This document shows positions 14,684-24,885 of a stretch of 64,000 bases of DNA, piece by piece. The notes under the pieces are model-generated. The model saw nothing but the letters and a program-made list of their open reading frames with translations, did not search any database and was not told the DNA's origin. How positions within the stretch are numbered: the stretch's first letter is position 1; every line of letters starts with the position of its first letter. Origin of the DNA: Owenia fusiformis (lineage: Eukaryota; Annelida; Polychaeta; Sabellida; Oweniidae); the NCBI GenBank assembly GCA_903813345.2, contig CAIIXF020000007.1, positions 1,367,730 to 1,431,729 of the forward strand. Reading direction: 5' to 3'. The position numbers and the translations under genes are program-made.

Positions 14684-14856
14684 CCGGTGTAAAAGGGTAG
14701 GAGGTCCTATCAAATTATGGTCCTACTCTCCATTGATTTATATGGTGACCTAAATACAACTCTTTCCCTCATTATTTTATACGCAATCAGGGCCAGTAAG
14801 GGCCGTTAAAAAAGGGGACCATAATTCCTGGGGGACCATCATTTCTTTCACACCGG
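14684..14856. mobile_element. MITE copy 1 (CCGGTGT termini)
   Basis: A 173-bp element beginning CCGGTGTAAAAGGGTAG and ending TTTCACACCGG. Its body is shared with the copy at 15970-16143, including TCCTATCAAATT, TTGATTTATATGGTGAC and CAGGGCCAGT. The terminal inverted repeats and constant length mark it as a non-autonomous DNA transposon. I could not find a clear target duplication around this copy. Confidence 0.7.
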
Positions 14857-15969
14857 CTACGTATAGCACAGAGTTTATACTGGCGGATTAGACTAGTTCA
14901 TTTTTTATATGTGTGTGAAAGCTTTCTCTTATTTGCGTTTTTTCGTTTAGTACGGTTCTGTTATTGCCGAGGTCATATAACCGGGATAAAACAATGATTA
15001 TCGTTGACTGCCCACACACAAAACATACGTTGAGTGAACAGTGTTATTACAAACAACAGGCTTTAGAATACAAAGCGTAGTGTGATAATAAGCTGTACAC
15101 TACCACTGCTGCATGTACATATTACTAATTTACTAGGGCTCTCAAAGAGTGGATAGGGAGGTTGTGTTTGTCACTTTTAAATTTTACATTTCAAAATTGT
15201 CATTTTACATGTCATAATTTGTTGGTTTCATTCGTTTAGCAAATCAAAACATTGTAAAACAATAAATTGTCTGTTACGTACAATCAATCTTGTTCAGTTT
15301 TGATTAGTTGTCAGAATAAAGTTACGTTCATCTGAATCCATGTATCAAAACAAAAATCCTATTTTCACTTCAAAATACTTCAGTGAGATGAAGGCTCGGA
15401 ATTGTCACATGCAATAACTTATTGTCGTATTCGTTATTTAATCTTCTCGATAGTAGCATTTAGTCGCACATTTGATGCCAGGTCACCTTGTCGCGTACCT
15501 CTTGGGGAACCCCACATTTATGTGTGTACTCATGGAAGTAAATTCCCAGGTGTAGCCGAGAGCCACAAACTTTTCAACAGGTTCGAAATGACCAATTTCT
15601 CTCATATATACTCTAAATATTGTATTATTTAGCACCTACAAAGTATTGCTAATAACCATATGTAATTTCAATAAGGAAACTTATCTGGCTACATATAAAT
15701 TCAATATCAACACTAGCTGTTCTCTCAACACGTCCTGGCTTACCTTGTGGTGACAAACCCTGGATTTTCGCTATTTATAGTTTATCAACACCTGGACGCA
15801 TGCGCATTTTATAGTTTATCGGGCACTTTAAACGTAGTTTATTAGTTTGAGTTATAGGAAACAATCCATGCATTGAAAATGATTATTACCACCTTACCGG
15901 GCCAGTTCTATGTGTTTTAGGGCATTCGTTTTACTATATCGACCTGTGTCATAGTGGAGGTCCATAATG

Positions 15970-16143
15970 CCGTTGTAAAAGGGTAGATGGTCCTATCAAA
16001 TTTTGATCCTACTCTCTATTGATTTATATGGTGACATAATTACAATTATTTTCCTTATTATCTATACACAGTCAGGGCCAGTTAGAGCCGTAAGGAAAGG
16101 GGACCATAATCCCCAGGGGACTATAATTTTTTTTCACACCGGT
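15970..16143. mobile_element. MITE copy 2, possible 8-bp target duplication
   Basis: Second copy of the family at 14684-14856. It is flanked by CCATAATG (15962-15969) and CAATAATG (16144-16151), which match at 7 of 8 positions. An 8-bp duplication would fit a hAT-type transposase acting in trans. This is inference; no transposase gene is present here. Confidence 0.65.
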
Positions 16144-16270
16144 CAATAATGCAATTAATGACCGGGAAATTAGATATCGTTCAATGCGTAAGATTTTCTT
16201 GCTATTTCAGCCCTGGTCATTAACGGTGGTAATAATACTAATAACGTCATTTCTGCGGGCAATATTTAGC

Positions 16271-16388
16271 AGTTATGTCCCTATCATTGAATATATGCCT
16301 AAGGTCTGTCACCAATATAGCCCGAGCTTGCGAGGGTTATATTACGACAGACCGAAGGCATATATTCAATGATACGGACATAACTGTT
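16271..16388. repeat. Inverted repeat with ~40-bp arms
   Basis: The left arm AGTTATGTCC...ATTGAATATATGCC..AGGTCTGTC pairs with the right arm GACAGACC..GGCATATATTCAAT...GGACATAACT around a loop of about 25 bp. A CCTTGGCCCTTCGGCCC palindrome follows at about 16610-16660. The open frames crossing this region are chance readings of the palindrome. Confidence 0.65.
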
Positions 16389-17381
16389 GTATTACATACT
16401 TTTATATCATGGCTACGTCATATCAATGACGCCACGTGTCTGTGTGCGAGTGAAATTAGGAAGAAATGAAACATGACGTCCCGATGACGTCATAAGATTG
16501 TCATGGTAAACGGTTTGGCGGCTATACAGGAATATATAGCCGACCTTCAGCTCCATTGACTTCAATACAAATGCTTCGCTCGGTATGTAATACAGTGAAA
16601 TATTGAACCTTGGCCCTTCGGCCCTCCGTCCAATATCACTATATTGCCCTTCGAAATGATGTTATTGTACTATTCACGCATAGCTAGGCAAGGTGTGTCC
16701 GATTCCAGCCAATTCGACAGAGTATTCACATAATGAACAGTGTGTGAAATATCAATAGCGCATTTGTTGTGTACAGTTGCTATGAGTTTGAGATTGAAAT
16801 TGAGTTGTCCAATACTTGACCCTTGCAAACATGGCAAAAGGTTTCACTGAAAATATGTTCTTTTAATGATTTTGTATCTTTTAGTTGATTTTATAGAAAA
16901 TATTTTGCAATGTATGAAAATAATTCAAGCCCAAGACTCAATGCATTGTGGTTGCTTCATTCCACTCAGATGTTGTTTTCTAAACTTTGCATTCCCCTAC
17001 GGGGTCATGCAAAGATTTGGAAACCACATCTTCATGTAATGGTTCAGCACACAACGCACTGAATCCAAGGCTTCAATCCTTAAACAAGTAGTAATATAGT
17101 AGCATTTTATTCGTAAAGTGCTTACATTCTTTACATTCATACAACCTTTAATTAGGTTGAGGCTACAGTAATTGCTCATTTCTGAATCATTATAAGATTT
17201 ATGCATTCATTTCTATTTAAACGTTGACTTTTTGACACATAAACTGTTTTCTAGGTTAACTTGATTCCCCTCGTTGAATTCGAGGCTATATACGGTATCA
17301 GTATTAAGAACAACAAATACACATACTCCTACAAGAATTTATCATAAAAAGGATTACGATTAAAAGTTAGACACCTTCAAA

Positions 17382-19637
17382 ATGTCGACATCGCCCGTAT
17401 ATGTAGATGTACAAGAAAACGATGATGATAGACATAACATCAACAGCATGGAAACAAAAAACAAAAAGATCGACTTTTCAGATAGAACGATGAAGTCAAG
17501 GTACAGAATTTATGATTATAGCATCTAGAATTTGATGACGGGTGAGCTACATGTCGTATTGCTAAAAACCATTAAAACATTGAACAACAATCTGACAATG
17601 TCAAAAATGATATCTATGCTTAGATCAGTACATTGCTTTTTCTCCTGATTACGCGAATATAATTGTTATAACACCAGCACTGATAGTAGTTTTGATATCA
17701 ATGCCATTCGATGTCATACGCAGTATGGGGGCTTACGGACAACTCATCCCCTAGACAACTCATCCCTGGACGACTCATCCCCTAGACAACTCATCCCCTG
17801 GACATCTCATCCCCTGGACAACTCATCCCCTAGACAACTCATCCCCTAGACAACTCATCCCCTGGACAACTCATCCCCTAGACAACTCATCCCCTGGACA
17901 ACTCATCCTTTTTTCATATGAAGCTAAATTGTGAAGTGTTTCTTTCTATTTAATAAATACACCTTAGATCATTCAAAATATCATTTTTCACTTTATATAT
18001 TACATGACTCAAAATTGCATTTTAGTAACTTCATCTGTGAATGCTGTGAAAAAATAATCTTTGGATTAAAGAATATTTGAGCTATGAACAACAAACATAT
18101 TATGACATCAAAGGAGCTTCTTCAATCAATGTTAATACTGTATAATATTGAAACTGTATATTAAAAGTAAAATCAAAAGTAAATATTTACAAAACAAATC
18201 ACAGATTAATTGGTTGATAATTTCAAAGTTTTTTTAACAATTTTCCAGATCCTCCCCAGAAAGTCTTTACGCTGGTTACTGAAACAGATCATTCGTGATC
18301 ATGTACATTTTCTTAGACATATGATACTGACATACATTTGTGGGTGGAGTACCAGTGTTCATGTTATATGAATTGATAATATAACATTAAATTACTCAAA
18401 CATGCTAAAGGATGAGTTGTCTAGGGGATGAGTTGTCTAGGGGATGAGTTGTCCAGGGGATGAGTTGTCTAGGGGATGAGTTGTCTAGGGGATGAGTTGT
18501 CCAGGGGATGAGTTGTCTAGGAGATGAGTTGTCTAGGGGATGAGTTGTCTAGGGGATGAGTTGTCCAGGGGAAGGGTTGTCTAGGGGATGAGTTGTCTAG
18601 GGGATGAGTTGTCCAGGGGATGAGTTGTCTAGGGGATGAGTTGTCCAGGGGATGAGTTGTCTAGGGGATGAGTTGTCCAGGGGATGAGTTGTCCAGGGAT
18701 GAGTCGTCTAGGGGATGAGTTGTCCGGTTACCCAGTATGGGTGGGTTGTCACAAGTATTTTCTTCCATGAATTAGCAAGGAGGTCAGATGCCCCTCTGGA
18801 TCCGCCATTTAAAGATCGTCGATGAAACATCAGAATCGAGAAACAAATGGAAAGCTTGGTCAATCAAAAAACTCTTAAGGGGTTTATCATAATTTTTCAG
18901 ATAGTGATAGATCGAATAATTTAAGACCAAAGTTATACATAAATGATGTCTGTTTTATTAAATTTTAACCCTTTGCTTATTGAAAGGTTTTGGGAAAAAT
19001 TTTGAAAAAAATAAACTTTCTAAACATATTTTCTGAGGAGAAGAAATATATGGAATATTTCAATAGAATAGAAATCAATAGAAAGTGTTAGTGTCCTTCT
19101 TCGATATTTCAACCTAACTTCTAGTATGTAATACAAATTGACAGCTTTCAAATGATATACATTATACCGAGTCTTGTGTTTTAAAACACCTTATGTCCAA
19201 AAACGCTAAAATTCTTTATGGGATGCAAGATAATTTTTTCGAGCCTTCTTCAGGCAGCTGTAACTTCGCAACCAATAGCCTATATGGATTCTCAAAAACT
19301 TGGTAAATTAAAGGTAGAGTTATCTAAGGGTGTATAGATGGAGAGATATACTGTCATACTAAACTTCAACCATTGCAAAATTGTTTCATATTTCATCTAT
19401 TTTTGCAGAGACAATATTAGAACATTTGCCTTTCTTGGTCTCGTATTGCTGAGTTTAGTGATTCTCATACTAGCCGGGATATTCATCACATCAATTAACG
19501 ACATAGGTAACGGCACCTGTACAAATTCCACTGGCGCAAACTTCACGTGTTCTCAAGAAAACTCCACAAAAACGGATGCCACTGCACGGTCAACATTCCC
19601 ACTGACTCTGAAACGACTGGAAATAGAAGTGTGGTAG
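17382..19637 (+). CDS. Small single-pass membrane protein with N-glycosylated, Ser/Thr-rich ectodomain (possible frameshift)
   Basis: This is a two-exon model. Exon 1 is 17382-17500, starting at ATG after a good context (CAAAATG) and ending at a GTACAG donor. Exon 2 is 19409-19637, after a TTTTTGCAG acceptor. The phases match (AG + A = Arg) and give 115 aa. About 45 hydrophilic, acidic then basic residues precede one hydrophobic segment (FAFLGLVLLSLVILILAGIF, about residues 45-65). A short ectodomain with several N-x-S/T sequons follows, so the topology is probably N-terminus in the cytosol. I do not recognise the family. The frame stops at 19637, but another frame stays open to 19762 and encodes a Ser/Thr/Glu-rich stalk with the repeated pattern PTDSETT / PTDSQETT. 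A one-base indel or an unseen splice near 19560-19600 may therefore separate the two. The intron holds a 1-kb transposon. Confidence 0.55.
17730..18732. mobile_element. Non-autonomous TIR transposon with tandem-repeat termini, 9-bp TSD
   Basis: The element is flanked by perfect 9-bp direct repeats CAGTATGGG (17721-17729 and 18733-18741). The two ends (GG....CGGACAACTC and its complement) match at 12 of 16 positions. Inside each end lies an array of 16-17-bp units: CTAGACAACTCATCCC at 17740-17910 on the left, and the complementary GGGATGAGTTGTCTAG at 18410-18728 on the right. The right array is about twice as long as the left. The central ~500 bp is AT-rich with no open frame. A 9-bp duplication is the usual size for Mutator-like (MULE) elements; that family assignment is inference. 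It sits in the intron of the membrane-protein gene. Confidence 0.8.
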
Positions 19638-20028
19638 TCCCTAATGATTCTGTGACGATAGGCAGTACTGTGACTGTAAGCGGTTCTGTTGATTCTGAGA
19701 CGACAGAAACTAGTATTGCAGACGTTCCAACTGACTCTCAGGAAACGACTGAAATTCCCTAGCCTTTTCTAAAAATGAGGGCAGAAACATCAACCCGGCT
19801 AACTGACTACAAACGGTTTCATGAATCTCATCTGACTGTATCTAGAATTGTGGAATTTATAAAAGAAAAGCATTATCAATTTATTGAAATGCCATTGAGG
19901 AATGCCATATATCAATCAATATCAAATTACCCTAGTATATAGTTTGTATGTAAATGTATAATTATATAACTATCTACCTAATTTTTTTCCAACTCGAAAG
20001 CAAGTTAATGTACCACTGTAGCTGCTTA

Positions 20029-20034
20029 AATAAA
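20029..20034 (+). terminator. Candidate polyadenylation signal AATAAA
   Basis: AATAAA within TTAAATAAATAATTT, about 390 bp after the stop at 19637 and 270 bp after the alternative stop at 19762. It would end the membrane-protein transcript. No cleavage site can be confirmed from sequence. Confidence 0.45.
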
Positions 20035-21068
20035 TAATTTGAATATTTGAACTTCAGTCTAGCTCAGTGATGGTTTCCATAGGCCATCTGTATTTGGCCA
20101 AAACAAAACTCAAATAATTACATAAATTAGAAAATGTGAGAAAAGCTCAAGGAAAACATAGAAAAAATTTGTTCACTTTCGAACCACTTGTTAAAGTCAA
20201 TGCTTATGTTAAGTGACGATTTTTGACCTTTCTGGGTTGGTTGGAAAACTATAATCCGTGTTTGGGTTAACTTTTTACTGTTTAGACGAGAAAGATCAGA
20301 TTTGTGTATAGCTATGAATAAATCAAGTTTAGTACCTTTCAATAGTTAAAAAATGAAGAAGACAAAGCTGTGGTACATCATAAATAGCCTTAGTGGTACT
20401 CCCTAGGACTACTGTACTTGTTATGAATTGGACAAACAATAATGTTTCCCCGGGAATGTTTCGTGTTGGAAATAATATTATCTATATATCTTGAATACAT
20501 AAGTTGGTTGTATAAAATAAAACTATTCTAGGTGGAAAGTTTGTATCGCCTGACGCCCAGCCAGTTCTAGGGTATGTGTACCCCTTGGGGATTTGTAGTT
20601 TGGGTCACGCGAGCACTAAAAATGTTCTTCTGCTTCATCATTTTATCTGATATTCAAAGGATCTTTCTATACTTCAACATAAAACTATGATTGTGCTCCA
20701 TACGGTCAAATATATCATGCTGAATACAGTAACCGCTTGCTATTGTTTGGGATGTGCATGATGTATGGGAGTGTAGCATTCTGATACTCAGACCATCTCT
20801 GCAATGCACAAGAGTGGTTGTGAATGGAGGCTGTGATATCTCACGATGGGAGTGTAGAGGTGTTATCTTTGTAAGATTGTGAATTTTGTGTAAACATATG
20901 TCAACAATATGTAGGCGATGTGTATCAACTGTTTCATAATCTTTTCGTATCTATATGAATCTGATGAATGGTATAACCAACAGGATGAACATTTAGTTTC
21001 CATTAAAGCAATGAATCCACAACAGAACTACAGTGCACAATGGTGTTAATGATTAACATTACGTATAT
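20035..21068. other. Intergenic region between converging genes
   Basis: Lies between the 3' ends of the membrane-protein gene (+) and the metallophosphatase gene (-). It probably includes both 3' UTRs. No repeat or RNA gene was recognised. Confidence 0.4.
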
Positions 21069-23261
21069 TTAACAGTTAGAGCCATCTGGTGGGCAATAAT
21101 TTCCACACCCTTTAGAAACAATATTCCTCGCAGATATGGGTAGGAATACTCCAGTTAAACGGCCCCCTCTCCAGCAATTTGTATCGAGACCAATCGATTT
21201 TGATCTTATTTGGAGGTTTCGTGCAGCATCGTGTCCAAACACGACATCTTGGGGTCCATTCCAATATCTCGCCCATTCTCGCCCCCTGCCAGGTCTTTCG
21301 ATGGGCAAAGGATTCCCGAAATTATCAAATGCAATATTGCGCATGCGTGTCATGACCGTTCGGCTCTGTTCATGGATAGGTTTACCAGGAAGAAGTCCAG
21401 CGTGGACAACTACTGTGTTGAATCTGAAATTATGGAAATGATTACAAAAAAAATAATATATACATCATACCTAATATATTTGGATCTATCGTACAAAATT
21501 TTCATTTGGCACAAAATGGGATCGCTTCAGGATCGGGACTATTAAAGAAATAATAGGGGATAGAGAGAGTTGAAGTTATATTTTCGAAAAGCCTAAATTT
21601 ATTTTCTGAAAAAATAATTGAGATATCTGATGAAATAGCCCTACAGAAATTATTCAAGATTAGAGAGTTATAAATGTCCAAATTAATCATCCCTTTTTGA
21701 AACCTTAAAAATCGAAGAATTTCAACGAAATAACTCTTTGAACTTTTAGAACATGATATGTTGTAGAAAATAGGTATGGCATGAACATGTGTGAGTAAAA
21801 TATTGTAAAATTGTGACAACCTTCTCCCTTGTTCTCCCTTTCACAAAAACTTTATGATTTAAAAATACGAATGAGTTACCTGGAGATGGTTATAGTGTAA
21901 GGTAGTGATTGTAGGTATCTGCGGTCTTTTCCTGATGCGTGTCTGAACCAGGAATAACCATTTGGGTTATTATTCAGATTGTCTTCATGGTTGCCACGAA
22001 CCTGATAGGCACCTATATAATCATTAATTCAGGTCATTAATGAATTGGTTGTAAAACGCGTTGTCTAATTGTGAATTTATATAAAAAAAAGAATTAACAT
22101 TAACACCTGATGTATCCCAGATTACAGGTCATAGTTCTTCTTAGCGAGTTTTGATCTATCCAACAAAGCAGTAATATGAATTTAACGTTACCAACCGCTT
22201 TTCCTCACAAACTTGAGAGTGTCAAGATTCCTTGGTCCTCTATTTGTAATATCACCAGCAAACACAACAATCGCATCCGATTTGATTGTATTCCTATCAC
22301 GGTTCAATACGTCAGCTCTTTCTAGTAATAATCTCAATTCGTCCAAGCAACCATGAACATCTCCAACCACAAAGACCTACATGTAGACAGTATAATGATG
22401 AATACATGTACTGTATTTGAACATAACAATGAATCTTTTGATGCAAAGTAATTCCAGCTTAGCATATCGGGATAGCTCTTGTGGTAGAGCATGTCTGTAA
22501 CAGATGGTTCTGTGTTTGTAAAAATTACGCTTCTAACCATGAAGTGTTTCACATCAAATAAGCGCGTAACAACCAAAAACAGTACTTGAATGCTACATTA
22601 TTAGCAATTTTAGGAAGGGAATTGGGATGGCGCCTTTCATTTCATTGACACACGCACGCTCCGACTTACCCGTTTGTTTGCAGTTATATCATCACCTAAT
22701 GTCATATGCCGTTCCCCATTATAATTCTGAAACAATTATAAAATTCAAGTTTAGCAAATATGATTACATGACTAAAAATATGAAATGATTTTTAACAACA
22801 TAAATAGACTAGCTACTGAAAAGTACTTACAGGTCTCGCTACTGCGAACGTTACAAGGACGCTCAAACAAATGAAAACTCCTAAAATGAAAAAAACTGAT
22901 TGCAGTGTAGCCCCCAAAGGGTGCTAGAAATGAATTTATAAAAAGTAACGTACTAATATTGTTATAACATATTATTTTGCGAAACAAGGACTGCTCAAAA
23001 TGAATTTGAAAAACTGGTTGATTTCAAAAGTCGACAAAGACAAGCAAAAAGATGAAGATGAGTAACTTAGGATAACCTTCAAATACTAGTTTCGATTCAA
23101 TTTCATTTTATGAAAACAATTTTATCAAATTAAATCCTGTTTCTTTTTTAAATGAAAATAATGGAATCGTTAATATGAGAAGGTTACTTCAAAGATTTTA
23201 CGCTATATAATATTTGCACATGTAGAGAATAAGACGAATAGAACTTACCTTTCATTGTCAT
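21069..23261 (-). CDS. Secreted ApaH-like / PPP-family metallophosphatase
   Basis: Six exons: 23249-23261, 22831-22880, 22670-22726, 22196-22376, 21880-22012 and 21069-21423. They join in phase to 789 nt (262 aa plus stop). Residues 1-19 form a signal peptide (MTMK then GVFICLSVLVTFAVA), so the product is predicted to be secreted or lumenal. Every PPP/ApaH metal and phosphate motif is visible: GDVHG (45-49), GDITNRG (81-87), RGNHED (106-111), HAG (152-154) and GHD (208-210). The SIGLDTNCWRGGRLTG segment resembles the corresponding part of bacterial diadenosine tetraphosphatase ApaH. The family hydrolyses phosphoesters with a two-metal centre; the substrate here is unknown. Pro/Gly/Cys residues at the C-terminus could form disulphides. 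The donor of exon 4 (GTTGGT) is atypical but is required to keep phase. It lies tail-to-tail with the membrane-protein gene. Confidence 0.88.
22465..22535 (+). repeat. tRNA-like fragment, possibly SINE-derived
   Basis: The segment ATAGCTCTTGTGGTAGAGCA resembles a tRNA D-arm/A-box (TAGCTC..TGGTAGAGCA). GGTTCTGTGTTTG about 30 bp later is a weak B-box. There is no full cloverleaf, so this is likely a decayed tRNA-derived SINE in the intron between phosphatase exons 3 and 4. Confidence 0.35.
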
Positions 23262-24885
23262 AGCCAGAGGAAGTATGATTCGCAAATACTATAGTAGGTC
23301 AATGGTTTCATTACCTTTCTCTTAAAGGCTCATCTTATGTTCCTGTTCTGCTTGAAATAATAACCACCTTATAAAATATCAATATGTCCTTAATTGATCA
23401 ACGAACTGATCCACACTCAAGGAAGTATCTGTATTGGCAACAGTTGACCATCATGAAGAATCATGACCTTCTGTTAGGTTCTTTCTAGAAAATTACTCAA
23501 ACTAAATCAGAGCATATTTCTAGTTGAAGACAGAAATTACTAAACTCTACCTAACTGAGTTTTAAAGTTGAAGTCGAGCCTTTAACTCAATTTGAATGTT
23601 ATCAGTTTGATTGTAGTACAAGTTCAACAACCCATGAGATTGTTTATGTGTTCTATCTGCTTTTTCAAATGTGAATATTACAAATATTCAGACAGTTTGA
23701 TGAAAAGTAACATTTCCGAGAACAATTTCAAATTTCTCATCTTTTATTTTTAAAATCATTTATACGATATTGAAAAATATAAAATAATATGGTCGCCAAG
23801 CCCTAAGTAACGACCTTCAAGTGATAATAGATCTTATCAATTATAATCACAATGAGTTTAATTAGACAGGTGTTTCTCAAGTGTCGGTTTCTCTTCAATT
23901 GTCTATGTTCAGTTTTATGCAAAATAAAGCCTATGATAAATATGCATGCATGGAGCAAAGAACATGTAGTGACCCCAACGGGCTTTCTTAACATCCCAAT
24001 ACACGTAGGGATATGATAGGGAAGCTTCCCGTCAAACCGAGTTGATTAAAGACTTCCAGATTACCAGTCCTGTAGGAGTTTTTAGATGGTCCTGAAATAT
24101 GATCGAAAACTACCATATCAGAATCTTTCCGGTTTTTATAACACTATGGGAATTGGAATAGATATGGCCAATCATAGATGATTGAAACATTATTGTTGTG
24201 TAAAAAGGAAATGACAAATTAATCTGAAAATTGGTTGGGAGATGATCAAACTATGTGAGTACTGCAGAAAAATAAATTGCAAAATAATTTGATAATCATT
24301 GTTAACCGTGAAAAAAGTAAGATACAAAAAATGTAAACTTTGAAAAATGCACCGTATTGATCGATTCACGGATATTAAATCAAAATATACATAGATGGGA
24401 TATTTCTACCAATGCTCAGTCCGAGATGGTACGTAAATTCTATAAAGAATGTTCATTGTATATTTTGACAGATCAACATATATTTCACCTTTTGAATACA
24501 TTTTACCGAAAACTCTGCCGTACAATGTTCATGTAGAAGATGATTATGTTACTTAAAATGTAACTTGTAGTTGGCGAAGCACATCTTTAAAATGTCATTT
24601 CTCTTTTGAATTAATGGGTGTTGGACATTACTATACTGCTATAGATGATATGGTATGGGACAGCAATGCTATGCATTGTATCGGGATTCGGGATGCTAGC
24701 CATCAGATGTTGTTCTCAAGCTCCCATCTTTTTCGAAGACATCGGGTGGTCTTCCTCGCTTGTCACAAGAACTACCAGAATGAAAAAATTAATAAAACGC
24801 AGGAAGCTCTTTGCTGAAGTGGCAAATATGTCGTTTCATGGCAAATATGTTAATTAATGCATTGTATTGTATTGCATTGTGCCGG
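23262..24885. other. Intergenic: phosphatase 5' flank and galactosyltransferase 3' flank
   Basis: Both flanking genes are on the minus strand, so this interval should contain the phosphatase promoter and the 3' UTR of the galactosyltransferase gene. No TATA box or polyadenylation signal could be singled out, and no repeat was recognised. Confidence 0.35.
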
